Shown here piece after piece: positions 17,256-27,624 of a DNA stretch of 64,000 nt; position 1 is the first letter of the stretch; each line of letters starts with the position of its first letter. A program made the position numbers and the translations under genes. The stretch comes from Alloacidobacterium sp963823845. GTDB taxonomy: Bacteria > Acidobacteriota > Terriglobia > Terriglobales > Acidobacteriaceae. The DNA is taken from assembly GCA_963823845.1 (NCBI GenBank), contig CAWGND010000010.1:1-64000 (forward strand), read 5' to 3'. The notes under the pieces are model-generated. The model had not been told where the DNA came from. It made no database searches and was given only the letters and a program-made list of their open reading frames with translations.

Positions 17256-19895
17256 ATGTCATTTTGGCGCCAGGTAACTCATGGCCTTCGTGGGTTGCTG
17301 CATCGAAACGACCGAGACAAGGAGATCGATGATGAGGTACAGCATTACTTCGAAGAAATGACCGCTGCGTATCGCGAGCGTGGTCTTTCCGATGAGGATG
17401 CTCGCCGAGCGGCGCGCCAGGAGTGCGGGAATCTGCACACAGCCAAAGAGCAGGTGCGCACGTATGGATGGGAAAACACGGTAAGAGTATTTGCCGCTGA
17501 TCTCCGCTTCGCCGGACGTCAATTGCGGCGCAACCCTGTCTTTGCCGTCACCGCCGTTCTCATGCTTGGCATCGGCATCGGCGCGAACACTGCTATCTTC
17601 ACCTTCGTCGACTCCGTGCTGCTTCGCCCGCTTCCTTATCCTGATTCGAATCGGCTGGCCATCATCTTATCGGAGCTGGGCAATTCCAGCCGCGCTCCCG
17701 CGTCAATGTTCGAGCTTTTCCAGATGCGCCAGCGGAGCCGTGTTTTCGACCAGATTGCCGGCATCTGGGTTACGAATCGAGCATTGCCCGGTAAGGGAGA
17801 CCCAGAGCAAGGCAAGGCCGGCGTCGTCACGTCCAACTTTCTGCAACTCTTCTGCACGCGCCCCATATTGGGGCGCTTTTTCGGGCGCGAAGATGACCTG
17901 GAGAACGCTCCCTCAACCGTTGTCCTTTCTCACCAGTTATGGGTCCGGAAATTCGGCAGCGATCCGCGCATCGTCGGTACGTCCGTGCCCCTAGGCCGCG
18001 GCTCGTCAATCGTGATCGGCGTACTTCCGCAGAACTTCAGGCTGATCTTTCCAGAAGATGCCAGCGTTCCCCCTAATGTCGACTATTTTCAGTCCACTCC
18101 CATCGGTCCATGGGAGCCGGACGGCCCGGCCTATCTCCACCTGGTGGGACGGCTGCGCAGTGCGGTAAGCCTGGCGGCGGGTCAGGCTGAACTCGCGTCG
18201 ATTGCCGCGGAGATCAACGATATTGGTGCGCGAACAAAGGTCGCCAACTACCACCTGTATACATTTTCGCTGCAGGACGATGATGTTCGCGAGGTACGCC
18301 GAACGTTGTACCTGCTCTTTGGCGCTGTTGCATTTATTTTGCTTATCGGGTGCGCCAATGTGGCGAACCTCCTCATGATCCGCGCGCGCCAGCGGATTCA
18401 TGAGACCACGATTCGTGCCGCACTCGGAGCATCCACGTTCCGCCTGATTCAGCAGATTCTTACTGAAACCCTGGTGACTGTGCTTCTCGGTGGCGCAGTC
18501 GCCCTGCTGCTTGGATGGGCAGCCTTGAAGGCGATCGTCGCAGTCGAGCCCTCATCATTTGCGAATCTCGGCCAAGTCAGCCTCGATTTACGCGTGCTCG
18601 CGTTTACCTTTGCCATCGCGCTCTTGATCAGTGTCATCCTCGCTTTGGCGCCCATCTCGACCGTGCGTCACCTCAAGCTGGCCGAAGACCTGAAGCGCAG
18701 CGGACGATCGACAACGCGCAAACAGTCGAAGTCAATCACCATCCTCGTAGCCACCGAAGTCGCACTTGCCTTCGTGCTTCTCATCGGAACAGGGCTGCTC
18801 CTCCGCACCTTTGCCAATATTCTCCGCGTGGATCCGGGCTTTCGCGCAGAAAATGTCTTCACTCTCCGTGCGAGCGTGCCGAATTACGGTGTTCTTCGCG
18901 AAGTGCAGCGTGCGCTCATCACACTTCCCGGAGTGCAGTCGGTTTCGACCGTCTCTCACCTTCCCCTGGATGATCAGGGCAACTGGTATGACTACTACTG
19001 GAAGGATGGCACTTCCGTAGACCAGCAGAACACTGAGATGGCCGATATGCGCTCTGTTCTCCCTGGCTACTTCGATACGATCGGTGCGCAACTCATGCAG
19101 GGCCGCGATTTAACCGAGTTCGACGACGCGGCTCACCAGCACGTCGCCGTGATTGACGAAATTCTCGCGCGACGGCTTTGGCCTGGCGAGTCTGCTCTCG
19201 GCAAACGCATCAATGCCTCCGACTCTCCCAAGGGACCCTACCAATTCGAACGCGACTGGCTTGTGGTGGTGGGAGTTGTGCGTCATGTGCAGTGTCACAC
19301 GTTGACGGCAACGGTGCGCCCGCAGATTTATGTGCACTATCCGCTGGCTCCCCGGCCATCCATGTCCATGGTCATTCGCACCAGCGGAGCCGTGCCCGAT
19401 CTCGCGTCATCCGTACGCAAACAGATCGCTGCTCTCAATCGCAATGTGCCCCTCACTCATCTCGAGCCGCTCTCGTCCGTGATTGAGCGTGCGCGAGCCG
19501 AGAGCCGCTTTGTCTCGGTACTGGCAACACTGCTTTCCATCGTCGCCTTGCAATTGGCGCTCGGCGGCATTTACGGAGTGCTCTCGTACTCCGTTGTTCT
19601 GCGTACAGCGGAGATTGGGATTCGCATGGCAGTGGGCGCCCAACGCGCAGAAATTATGCGTCTGGTCTTTGCGGCAGGCTTCATTCCCGTCGCGCTCGGT
19701 ATCGTGGCCGGAGGTATCTTGTCGGTTGTCTCAATGCCATTACTCGATCACCTCCTCTTCGAAATCAAGCCCGGTAATCTGGAGGTCTATCTTCTCAGCA
19801 TCGTCTCGATCCTTGTGCTTAGCGGGATCTCAATGCTGGTCCCCGCTGTGCGGGCCATAAGGATTGATCCACTGACAGCGCTGGCGTGTGAATAG
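17256..19895 (+). CDS. ADOP-type ABC transporter permease (FtsX/MacB fold), intact
   Basis: An 879-residue inner-membrane protein. The N-terminal acidobacterial extension is soluble (DKEIDDEVQHYFEEM, DEDARRAARQECGN). Two MacB-type periplasmic domains and two FtsX transmembrane blocks follow: first GIGIGANTAIFTFVDSVLL and FGAVAFILLIGCANVANLL, then IALLISVILALAPI, EVALAFVLLIGTGLLLR and a C-terminal block ending VPAVRAIRIDPLTALACE. It has no ATPase of its own and none is encoded beside it, hence orphan. ATG at 17256 has AGGAGG seven bases upstream; an open frame reaches back to 17115 inside padR and is spurious. Export of an amphiphile or antibiotic is inferred from MacB only. Confidence 0.88.
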   Translation: MSFWRQVTHGLRGLLHRNDRDKEIDDEVQHYFEEMTAAYRERGLSDEDARRAARQECGNLHTAKEQVRTYGWENTVRVFAADLRFAGRQLRRNPVFAVTAVLMLGIGIGANTAIFTFVDSVLLRPLPYPDSNRLAIILSELGNSSRAPASMFELFQMRQRSRVFDQIAGIWVTNRALPGKGDPEQGKAGVVTSNFLQLFCTRPILGRFFGREDDLENAPSTVVLSHQLWVRKFGSDPRIVGTSVPLGRGSSIVIGVLPQNFRLIFPEDASVPPNVDYFQSTPIGPWEPDGPAYLHLVGRLRSAVSLAAGQAELASIAAEINDIGARTKVANYHLYTFSLQDDDVREVRRTLYLLFGAVAFILLIGCANVANLLMIRARQRIHETTIRAALGASTFRLIQQILTETLVTVLLGGAVALLLGWAALKAIVAVEPSSFANLGQVSLDLRVLAFTFAIALLISVILALAPISTVRHLKLAEDLKRSGRSTTRKQSKSITILVATEVALAFVLLIGTGLLLRTFANILRVDPGFRAENVFTLRASVPNYGVLREVQRALITLPGVQSVSTVSHLPLDDQGNWYDYYWKDGTSVDQQNTEMADMRSVLPGYFDTIGAQLMQGRDLTEFDDAAHQHVAVIDEILARRLWPGESALGKRINASDSPKGPYQFERDWLVVVGVVRHVQCHTLTATVRPQIYVHYPLAPRPSMSMVIRTSGAVPDLASSVRKQIAALNRNVPLTHLEPLSSVIERARAESRFVSVLATLLSIVALQLALGGIYGVLSYSVVLRTAEIGIRMAVGAQRAEIMRLVFAAGFIPVALGIVAGGILSVVSMPLLDHLLFEIKPGNLEVYLLSIVSILVLSGISMLVPAVRAIRIDPLTALACE

Positions 19896-20232
19896 CCATA
19901 GATCCTTGATGCGGGCTGCGGACCGCCGTTATCAATAAAGTTCAATAACGATCGATCACTTTGTGAACCTATGACCGAAGAAGAACGCCCTGCAGAAGCC
20001 CCGGGCGCCTACGAAGCGAAAGGCCGGTGCGCAAAATCGGGCGCATGATGGAAACGAACAGCTTGGACTACTTTCGGCCTCGGACAGAGGTATTACTGAC
20101 AAGCGCCACGAACGCCCCGTAAATGGGCGGGAAGGCCGTTCAGAGCGTTCAGTGCATTACACACACTCGGTTGACGCAGACGATCTGGCAGCTGCAGAGC
20201 AGATTGCAGCAATGCTGAGACCCACGGAGGAA
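19896..20232. other. No recognisable gene
   Basis: About 340 bases between ADOP and the dehydrogenase remnant. A frame starting at 20152 on the plus strand only mirrors the remnant on the other strand. Confidence 0.4.
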
Positions 20233-20361
20233 TCAGAGTCCGTCCGCCTTCCCGCTCATCATCTGCGCGAAAGCCTCGGCCGCTTTTTCAAGCGGATAGG
20301 TTTCGATCATAGGCCGCACGGCAGTCAGTTCGGCAAAAGGCAATGTATCCTCGGGAGTCCG
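20233..20361 (-). pseudogene. C-terminal scrap of a zinc-type alcohol dehydrogenase
   Basis: The minus strand reads EDTLPFAELTAVRPMIETYP, then LEKAAEAFAQMMSGKADGL and stop. This is the C-terminal helix of medium-chain zinc alcohol dehydrogenases (VRPMIETyPLekAaEAyarMmSGKA). The rest of the gene is absent; the DUF417 gene starts just upstream on the same strand. It is a deletion remnant. Confidence 0.6.
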
Positions 20362-20381
20362 TTGGAATTCCCCGCAGACCA

Positions 20382-20948
20382 TCATCTCTGATTTTCAGCC
20401 ATGATCGCTTTTCCGCCAAAATAGCTGATCAGATAGAACGCAACTCCGAAAGAGATAATGTCCTTGAAGAGAAACAGGCCGAGATTGTTCATGTAATGGA
20501 TGCCGTGTACCACGACGGTGTCATCCGGAGTCGTGATCAACATGCTGCTTGTGGTGAAGAACATGCCGACTAGAATGATTCCGCCCAGAATGCCTGCTTT
20601 AGGTTTAAAGTAGCCAATGATAAGTAGGATTGCTGCTGTCCATTCAGTGGCCCCGATCATATCCGACCCAATATATGGTCCAAAGACCTTGAATTGCCAA
20701 CTGGTAAGTGGGCTGTTAGTGACGAGCGGGATGATGCCCTCTGCTCCGGGTGCTGTCATTTTGAACTTGCCTGCCCACAGCAACATCACGATCATTCCAA
20801 TGCTGCAAACAAGGAAAGGGATATTTCGATCTGCAACAAACGCTGCAATCTTCGTTAGAACACTCTTCGCCTGCAGTTTGTTCCCTGTGTTTGCTTGAGA
20901 TCCGCGCACACCATCACCCGACGCCTCAGCGGATGTGGTTTCAGTCAT
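20382..20948 (-). CDS. DUF417 family membrane protein (YkgB/RclC-like)
   Basis: A 188-residue inner-membrane protein. About 30 polar residues precede four hydrophobic segments: PFLVCSIGMIVMLLWAGKFK, TEWTAAILLIIGYFKPK, AGILGGIILVGMFFTTSSML and LFLFKDIISFGVAFYLISYF. The family feature WAGKFKMTAPGAEGI with the downstream FGPYIG matches DUF417 proteins such as RclC, linked to reactive chlorine resistance in E. coli. Here no rcl genes are nearby. The start at 20948 has a purine-rich AAGGAGTCC upstream. The gene is followed by a dehydrogenase scrap. Confidence 0.85.
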   Translation of the reverse strand: MTETTSAEASGDGVRGSQANTGNKLQAKSVLTKIAAFVADRNIPFLVCSIGMIVMLLWAGKFKMTAPGAEGIIPLVTNSPLTSWQFKVFGPYIGSDMIGATEWTAAILLIIGYFKPKAGILGGIILVGMFFTTSSMLITTPDDTVVVHGIHYMNNLGLFLFKDIISFGVAFYLISYFGGKAIMAENQR

Positions 20949-21159
20949 AAAAGGACTCCTTCATGTGATGATCCATCGTTGTCAAATATTGAAGGCCGAT
21001 TTGAAACACTGTCAACACCCTTGGCGGTAACGATCCGACGAGAGTAGCCGACTCAAAATTATTAATACTGAACTTCGCCATCCCAAGGCGGGTGGCCCAT
21101 ACATCAAGACTAGTTCTAATCAAACAACCGCTCGGAGCGCGAATCACACCACAGAATGC

Positions 21160-21411
21160 TCATCGATGCGGACAACCCGGCCAGCAGCACGGCCGCCGCA
21201 TACCTTCTTTGAGCTCCGAGCACACCCTTTCTACATGCTGCCGCCTTGTCTCATCTTTCTTGACGGAGATGGTCCAGCAGATCCACTCGTTGCGCGCGAG
21301 CGGCGTTATGTCTTCCCAGGCCGCCAGTGCCTTCGCGTCGGACGCGAGCGGCTTTCGGAGATCAGCCGGAAGGTTATGTACGACTCCTCCGGAGACTCGA
21401 ACGGTTGTCAT
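21160..21411 (-). CDS. YdeI/OmpD-associated-like small protein
   Basis: An 83-residue protein with the C-terminal signature of YdeI/OmpD-associated proteins: ALAAWEDITPLARNEWICW, VKKDETRRQHVERV and RPCCWPGCPHR. The family is linked to stress and bacteriocin or polymyxin tolerance; its biochemical role is unknown. The protein has three Cys and one His at the end and no signal peptide. The ribosome site is weak. The frame looks complete. Confidence 0.7.
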   Translation of the reverse strand: MTTVRVSGGVVHNLPADLRKPLASDAKALAAWEDITPLARNEWICWTISVKKDETRRQHVERVCSELKEGMRRPCCWPGCPHR

Positions 21412-21630
21412 AGGGTTTTCTCGCAGGCTAAAGGATCAAGCATCTGATGCGAGAGTACAACTCGGATTCCAGGACTATCGTGGCCGATCCGGGCCCTTGA
21501 GTGAATCTTCGCCCAGAGTCCGGTTACTTCCCACTTGCCGGTTACACGTCCGGAATCACAATCGCGGCTCGATGAGCGCAACGGCGATTTAGCGTAAAGA
21601 GAGACTTGTGCCTTCCGAGAAACGCTTATA

Positions 21631-22878
21631 TTAGGACCTCTCACCGTCAGTGGGTCGCGCCCAACGATGCAGGTCTTCTAACGTCTTGCTTTGGGTCCCA
21701 GGAAATCTGCGCGCGTATTCAAGAAGGGTCCCTTCAAAGATCTTCTGCTCAGGATTTTCATAGTGACCCGGAAGTCGGCAGCGCACGTTCAGATCGGCTC
21801 CTCGGGAGAGGAAAAGCCGAACCAGGTCAATGCCGAAATCTCCGTTTTGGGTTGCAGCATGAAAGATCGGAGTTTGGCCCCCTAAGCCATCTGAATCGAT
21901 GAGTGCAGGCGCGTTCACATCGGCACCGCTATCCAGCAACCATCTTGCAACTTCATCCTGTCCAAACTCGGCAGCTACGTGCAGCAAAGTTGCCCCCTTG
22001 AGAGTAAGCATGCGGCCTGCTGTGGTTCCTATGTTGAGAGTTGGATACCGCCTCTCGATCAGGGAAGGATTTTGACGCAACATCGCCCTGACGGAATCCA
22101 GATCACCGCGAATCGTCGCGACGACACCAGACGCGTCATATTGCGTGCGTCCACCAGCATCTTCGAGGAGGCTAATTGAGACATTCAGAGCTTCCTTGTC
22201 CCGGATGTATGTACCGAGCAGGTAGTCGAGCGCTGTTCCCGGATGTGACACTTCCCTGGACTGCCAGGTGCCTTCGTCACCGCAGTTGGGATCAGCGCCA
22301 TGTTGCAGAAGCCATTCGAGGGCAGTTGGATCGAGCGTTTCGCAAGGCGCAAAAATAATAGGGTAGGAACCGTGCCAGGCGGCGTTTACATCTGCTCCAA
22401 ACCTCACAAGCAGATCCATCATGGAGGTTCGCGAGCCGTTGAGACTTGCTCGCATGAGTGGTGCGTCCCCACCCTCATGAACGTCTGAACCGCTAGCGAT
22501 GAGCCACTCGACAATTCCGAGTCGAGTCTGAGATGGGTGTCCGAGCCCTCGACATTCAGCGGCCCAGGTTAGCGGTCCATCTCCGCCATACCCGATCGGG
22601 GCCTTCCTGAGTTCTGGATGCTCAGAAAGAAGAGTACGCACCTGATCGAGGCTGTCACGATCAATGGCTTGCTTTAGCTTTCCGGCGTTTGTTTGATCTA
22701 CCACGTGCTTCTTCAGCCGCGGCCAACTCGGAAAACCATAAAGCTTGGCGATCTCAAAGAGAGCGGCCCCTAAGGATGCGGCGCCCCCGCTTCTCAAGAG
22801 ATCCCTTGCCTGATCCTTTAGGTGACGAAGGTTCGGTTCCGCAGGAAGCCGAGACGAGCGAGAACGGGATTCTGACAT
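21631..22878 (-). CDS. Ankyrin-repeat protein
   Basis: A 415-residue cytoplasmic protein. The first 60 residues (PNLRHLKDQARDLL, LFEIAKLYGFPSWPRLKKHV) form a helical domain often fused to ankyrin repeats in Acidobacteriota. Ankyrin units follow: LTWAAECRGLGHPSQT, APLMRASLNGSR, LEWLLQHGADPN, ATLLHVAAEFGQDEVARWLL and TPIFHAATQNGDFGIDLVRL. They provide a protein-binding surface. The start at 22878 is chosen for AAGGAG five bases upstream; TTG at 22893 overlaps that site. No catalytic domain is present, so the partner is unknown. Confidence 0.88.
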   Translation of the reverse strand: MSESRSRSSRLPAEPNLRHLKDQARDLLRSGGAASLGAALFEIAKLYGFPSWPRLKKHVVDQTNAGKLKQAIDRDSLDQVRTLLSEHPELRKAPIGYGGDGPLTWAAECRGLGHPSQTRLGIVEWLIASGSDVHEGGDAPLMRASLNGSRTSMMDLLVRFGADVNAAWHGSYPIIFAPCETLDPTALEWLLQHGADPNCGDEGTWQSREVSHPGTALDYLLGTYIRDKEALNVSISLLEDAGGRTQYDASGVVATIRGDLDSVRAMLRQNPSLIERRYPTLNIGTTAGRMLTLKGATLLHVAAEFGQDEVARWLLDSGADVNAPALIDSDGLGGQTPIFHAATQNGDFGIDLVRLFLSRGADLNVRCRLPGHYENPEQKIFEGTLLEYARRFPGTQSKTLEDLHRWARPTDGERS

Positions 22879-23361
22879 GCAAACTCCTTTCAATAAGCGC
22901 CCGATGTTCGCAATACGGGCTGAAAGAAGTTGTGCTCAAATTGGTCCAACAAAAGGTGGGCTTCTACCCTATCCGCGAACCGGATGCGTCCTTCACGCTG
23001 CTCGGATACTACTCCACTTCGCGTCTGATCTGCGATCGTTCTCGTGCCGCCCATGTGTCCCAACAAGTCGGGTTGCATTTACGACTGCAAGCCTGTGAAT
23101 CTCGGTCAGCGATAACAGGGCTTAGCGCGTTTCCAGACTGCAAACGCCTGGAATTGGCGATTATGTACTGGTTGAAATTCTGGGCGCCAAGGAATTGCTG
23201 GAACGACATTCATTTGCTTGGTACGGCGTGGCGTAACTGCCCTCCGGCCCGAGCCAGTCCTAAGCATCAGCGTGGCTGTTATCGCATGAGAGGGGATTGC
23301 ATGTGAAGTGCAATCACCTGTGAGAAAGGCACTCGCCTCGCTTTTGTACCGCCTGGCTCGA
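22879..23361. other. Intergenic region holding palindromic repeat copy A
   Basis: No convincing gene. The plus frame 22689-23306 overlaps the ankyrin gene and has no ribosome site. The only structured feature is the palindromic repeat at 23098-23172. Confidence 0.45.
23098..23172 (+). repeat. Palindromic interspersed repeat, copy A
   Basis: The copy contains CAGGGCTTAGCGCGTTTCCA and the pair of arms GTTTCCAG...CTGGAATT, with GGCGATT at the end. It shares its order of motifs with copies B to E but its right arm is eroded. Confidence 0.65.
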
Positions 23362-26065
23362 CTACTCAGTACGGAGAGAGTCGATCGGATTCACGTTTGC
23401 CGCGCGCATTGACGGAACGAGACTGGCCACCACGGTGACCACGGCGAGGAGCAGGGCGGCGCCGACGAGAGTGGCCGGATCGCGCGGCTTCAATCCGAAG
23501 AGGAGCGCGCCGGCGGCGCTGGCCGCAGCGAGGGACAAGCCTGCACCCAACACCAACCCAGCCGCCAGCAGCGTTGCGGCCTTGCCGAGAATCATGGCCG
23601 TGATGTTGGTGCGTTGCGCGCCAAGAGCCATGCGAATGCCGATCTCGGTCTTCCGTTCGGTCACGGAGTAGGACATCACGCCATAGAGGCCGGTCATGGC
23701 AAGAACCACAGCGAGCGCGCCGAAGAATCCTGAGAGCGTGGCCAGCAGCCGCTCGGCGAGCAGTGATTGCTGGATCTGGTCTTGCAGCCCTTCGAAGTCG
23801 AAGCTGATTGCTGAGCTCACGTCGTGTAAGGCGCGGCGGATCGCCTGCTCCTCTGCATCCATCGGCAGGCTGGATCGCACGAGCACCTTCATGTTGCTCT
23901 CAGTGTCCTTATCCTGCGCGAGCGCGAGATAGGCGATTGGTTCGGCGGGGCGCCGGATGTTGCGATATTTCGTATCCTTTACCAGGCCGACGATCTCGTT
24001 CAGCTGCGCGGGGGTCGACGGAGTGGCCTCGCGCCAGAAGCGCGCTCCAATCGCATTTGCGCCCAGCCCGAGCTTTTTGGCGAATGCCTCGTTCACGACG
24101 GCTACACGTGGGGACTGGCTGGTGTCGTTGTCATTGAAATCCCGCCCAGACACGATCGGAATGCGCAGCGTATCGAAGTAATCTGGGCTGACGCTACTAA
24201 AGTTCGAATCCTCCCGCTGGGTTGAGTCATGGCCGTCGATCCACACCGCGTTGCCCCAGCCCTCGCCGCTCAGCGGCACGATGTTGGTGATGGCCGCTTC
24301 ATCCATACCGGGAATGGAGCGGATGCGATCGAGCAGTTGGCGCTGAAATGCATCGCGCCGATCGACAGGGATTTGCAGACGCGAAAAATCCAATCTCGCG
24401 ATCAGTACGTCTTTAGCCTGGAAGCCCGGATCGTCGGTCAGCAGATTCCGCAGGCTCTCAGTGAACAGCAGCGCGCTGAACAGCAGCACCAGGGAGAGTG
24501 CCACCTGCGACACGACCAACGCGCCGCGAAACCCCAGCCGTCCGCGGCTTGCCGTCATGCCGTGGCCACCCGCCTTCATCGCCGCACCCGGAGGCGTGCG
24601 CGAAGCCCGCAGCGCCGCAGCCAACCCGAAGAGCAGACATGTGAGCAACGAGATCCCCAGCAGAAAGGCAAAGAGGCGCCAGTCCAGCTTGAAGTCCAGA
24701 GTGATGGAATCGTCCTGTGTACTCAGATAAGCCACCAGACCGCGACTCAACGCGTGAGCCAGCGCTACTCCGGCCAGAGCCCCTGCAATCGACAGCAGCA
24801 GGCTCTCCCCCAGCACCAGCCGGATCAGCCGCCACCGCCCCGCGCCGATGGCCAGCCGCACGGCCATGTCTCGCTCGCGAGCGGTCGTCCGGGCCAGCAT
24901 CAGGCTGGCGAGGTTGGCGCATGTGATCAGCAGCACCAGGCCTGCGATCCCGAGTAGAAGCCGCAGCGGATCGGAATATGTCTCGCGCAGCATGGACACG
25001 CCTGCCGCCGAGGGCTCGGCGGTGAGCTTCATCGCGAGATAATCCTTCACGCTCTCCGGCGGATAATCCGCCCGCAGCGTCGAGGCAAAGATGCCGGGCG
25101 AGGTGGCTCCAAGATGCGCTGCCACTTGCTGCGACGGACCATGCGGGGTCGAGCCTGCCAATGACCGAAAGCCACCACTTGGTGCTCGAATTCAGAATGC
25201 TCCTCGTTTCAAGGTAAGGTTGCGCGCATACCGGTACGGCCACGTCGAAGTTGCTGCCAACGGCCACCCCGAAGAAGTTCGCCGGCGTGATGCCGATGAC
25301 CTCCACAGACTTGTCGTTAAGCCTCAGCTTTTGGCCCAGCGCCCGGCCACCGCCGAACTCCCGTTGCCAGAAGCCATAGCTAATGACTGCGCCCGGCAGT
25401 CCGCAGCCGGGCCGGTCGTCCTCCGCCGTGAAGACTCGCCCGGCAACAGGCCTGACCCCCAGGACGCGGAAGAACTCGCCGCTTACGTAGAGGCCATTCA
25501 CAAAACGGGCGTCGCCGCCCGAATCACGGGAGAAACCGACGTCGCGCCACGCAGCGATTCCGGAGAAGCCCGGGTGATCGTCGCGCAGCTTCTCCCAGAT
25601 AAGATTGGTTACCACTGGATAGCTGCTGAAAAAGCCCCCGCGCGCCTTGTCCATATCGACGACGCGCACCTGCGCCAACTCCTGCGGATTCTTCACCGGC
25701 AGCGACTGCAGCAACACCGCATCGAGAAGCTCGAATAGTGCCGTGTTGGCGCCAATGCCCAGCGCAAGCGTGGCGACTACGACGAATGAAAAGTCTGGGT
25801 TCTTGACGAAGACGCGCAGGGCACTCCGCACATCGTGCCAGAGGCTCTCGAGCCCGAGTGCAGTATCTTCCGCCGAGACGCGCTCGCGCATGACTGTGGG
25901 ATTGCCGAAGCGCCTACGCGCATCACGCTCCGCCGCTTCGCGGCTCATGCCCCGTGCCATGTTGTCGTCGACGCACATGGCCATGTGTTCGCGCAGCTCC
26001 GCATCGATCTCGTGATCCGTGCTCGCGCGTTTTCCCAGCGACAGAATTCTTCGGAAGAGTGCCAT
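23362..26065 (-). pseudogene. ADOP-type ABC permease, one frameshift
   Basis: A full ADOP permease spread over two frames. The N-terminal part runs from 26065 (MALFRRILSLGKRASTDHEI, DHEIDAELREHMAMCVDDNM, GIGANTALFELLDAVLLQSL) to SVIGRLDP near 25150. The reading then continues in the other frame as QQVAAHLGATSPGIFAS through LLGIAGLVLLITCANLASLM, to the end SMRAANVNPIDSLRTE at 23362. A single base change between about 25135 and 25160 explains the break; it may be a real lesion or a sequence error. ATG at 26065 has GAGG seven bases upstream and follows PadR by nine bases, so the two formed an operon. Confidence 0.82.
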
Positions 26066-26074
26066 CCGTTTACC

Positions 26075-26401
26075 TCACGCGAAACGCAGAACCGCGTCCA
26101 CGCCTTTGACTACCTGCGCCCAGTTCTTTTCGCGGCTGGCAAGCTGCTCCCGGCCTGCGCGCGTGAGCGCGTACCACTTGGCCTTGCGCCCATAGTCGGT
26201 AACGGCCCAACTGGCGCGCACCCAGCCGTTCTGTTCCATTCGGTGCAATGCAGGGTAGAGCGAGCCCTCTTCCACGATGAGGAGCTCATCGGTTACGCGC
26301 CGGATGTGCATCAGGATGCCGTAGCCGTGCATGGAATCCAGCTGCGAGAGAGTCTTGAGGATCAGGAGATCGAGCGCGCCCTGCAGGTCATTCTTTGCCA
26401 T
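26075..26401 (-). CDS. PadR family transcriptional regulator
   Basis: A 108-residue PadR repressor: NDLQGALDLLILKTLSQLDS, MHGYGILMHIRRV, EEGSLYPALHRMEQNGWVRA, and wing KAKWYALTRAGREQLA. It is shorter than the first PadR and more like the ADOP-linked PadR at 31.9 kb. It starts at 26401 and precedes the frameshifted ADOP by nine bases. Its promoter shows consensus boxes and a repeated 12-bp motif, suggesting autorepression. Confidence 0.9.
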   Translation of the reverse strand: MAKNDLQGALDLLILKTLSQLDSMHGYGILMHIRRVTDELLIVEEGSLYPALHRMEQNGWVRASWAVTDYGRKAKWYALTRAGREQLASREKNWAQVVKGVDAVLRFA

Positions 26402-26410
26402 ATGTAAGCT

Positions 26411-26469
26411 CTTACCCCTAGATAGCAAGGGTAAGAAAGACTATAGCTCCGACGTACCCTAGATGTCAA
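26411..26469 (-). promoter_or_regulatory. Sigma-70-like promoter with repeated operator motif for padR
   Basis: On the minus strand TTGACA (26469-26464) and TATAGT (26445-26440) are 18 bases apart. The motif ATCTAGGGTA overlaps the -35 side and recurs as ATCTAGGGGTA just after the -10 (26411-26425). Direct repeats flanking the -10 are suited to repression by PadR. Read directly; function inferred. Confidence 0.65.
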
Positions 26470-26601
26470 GGGGAGAGTGACGGACTTCCTCTCCAAAACA
26501 AAGGCAACTTCTTGAGTACCGTCTTCCTGCGTATCTCTTGCACTTCGATCAAAAGTTGGGCGGCCCAGCAGGCAGGACGGTCCAAAACCTGAGAGTCCGG
26601 G

Positions 26602-26673
26602 GATCTCGAATGGCGACATCAGGGCTTAGCGCGTTTCCAGAATTGGAGCCCTGGAAACACGCATTGGCGATTT
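26602..26673 (+). repeat. Palindromic interspersed repeat, copy B, left part
   Basis: It begins GATCTCGAATGGCGACATCA, continues CAGGGCTTAGCGCGTTTCCA, then CCTGGAAACACGCATTGGCG and ATTT. The tail expected from copy D (GCGTAAAACGAGAA) is missing here and appears instead at 29158-29180, on the far side of the IS91-type cassette. Confidence 0.7.
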
Positions 26674-26748
26674 GCACTAACCCGCTAGCGCGGGAGGTTA
26701 TGCTTCTGTGGCATTTGGGTAGAGTTTTGGACACCGAAGGAGGTGTCC

Positions 26749-27624
26749 ATGACACATCTACGCCAGCGCATGCAGGAGGATCTCCGGCTGCGCAACTTCT
26801 CCGCACGCACGATCCGTCACTACACCCACACCGTTGCCGAGTTCGCGAGGTACTTCCGCAAGTCACCTGATCAGTTGGGCCCGGAGCACGTTCGCACTTT
26901 CCTGCTGCATCTGCTCAACGAACGGAAGCTGGCCTGGGGAACCATTCAAGGAGCCCGGTCTGCGCTGAAGTTTCTCTACATGCGGACGCTCAAGCAGACC
27001 TGGTTCGATCAAGAGATCATCAAGCCGAAGGTGCGGCGCAAGCTGCCTACGGTCTGGAGCCGGGAAGAAGTCTGCGCCCTGCTCGATGCGACGACCAACG
27101 CCAAGCACCGTGCACTGCTGGCTCTCTACTACAGCGCCGGGCTTCGCTGCCAGGAAGCGCTGGATCTGAAGGTCAGCGATATCGACAGCAAGCGGATGAT
27201 CATCCACATCCGCGAGGGCAAGGGCAAGTTTCCCCGCCAGGTCATGCTGTCGCCCAAGCTGCTGGAGCTGCTGCGTCTCTATTGGCGCTGGCGCAAGCCC
27301 AAGGATTGGCTCTTTCCCGGACGATGGCCCGGCCAGCCCATGGTGGCAAGCGGGGTTCGCATCGCCTGCGCGGAGTTGCGCAAGCAGTTGCGCATCTCGA
27401 AGCCGCTCAGCCCGCATGTGCTGCGGCACTCCTTCGCTTCGCATCTTCTCGATGCGGGCACCGATCTGCGCAGCATCCAGCTTCTGCTCGGCCATCGCGA
27501 TCTGGAGACCACCTCCCGCTACCTGCACGTCTCCGAAGCCAGACTGCACGCCACCGCGAGCCCGCTCGACGATCTGCCCATTCGCGACATCCGCACTGCT
27601 CAGGGAGGGAACAGAACTGCATGA
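26749..27624 (+). CDS. Tyrosine recombinase of IS91-type element 2
   Basis: A 291-residue tyrosine recombinase paralogous to that at 9.9 kb. Core-binding domain: MTHLRQRMQEDLRLRNFSAR, TIRHYTHTVAEFARYFRKSP. Catalytic domain: YYSAGLRCQEALDLKVSDID with the first Arg, Lys in GKGKFPRQVML, HVLRHSFASHLLDAGTDLRS with His and Arg, and LLGHRDLETTSRYLHVSE with His and Tyr. The start at 26749 has GGAGG five bases upstream. All catalytic residues are present. Its stop overlaps the transposase start. Confidence 0.9.
   Translation: MTHLRQRMQEDLRLRNFSARTIRHYTHTVAEFARYFRKSPDQLGPEHVRTFLLHLLNERKLAWGTIQGARSALKFLYMRTLKQTWFDQEIIKPKVRRKLPTVWSREEVCALLDATTNAKHRALLALYYSAGLRCQEALDLKVSDIDSKRMIIHIREGKGKFPRQVMLSPKLLELLRLYWRWRKPKDWLFPGRWPGQPMVASGVRIACAELRKQLRISKPLSPHVLRHSFASHLLDAGTDLRSIQLLLGHRDLETTSRYLHVSEARLHATASPLDDLPIRDIRTAQGGNRTA

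Noticed and set aside
21470..21600. Possible sixth copy of the palindromic repeat
   Set aside because: Only the tail GGCGATTTAGCGTAAA matches; no inner palindrome or head could be found.
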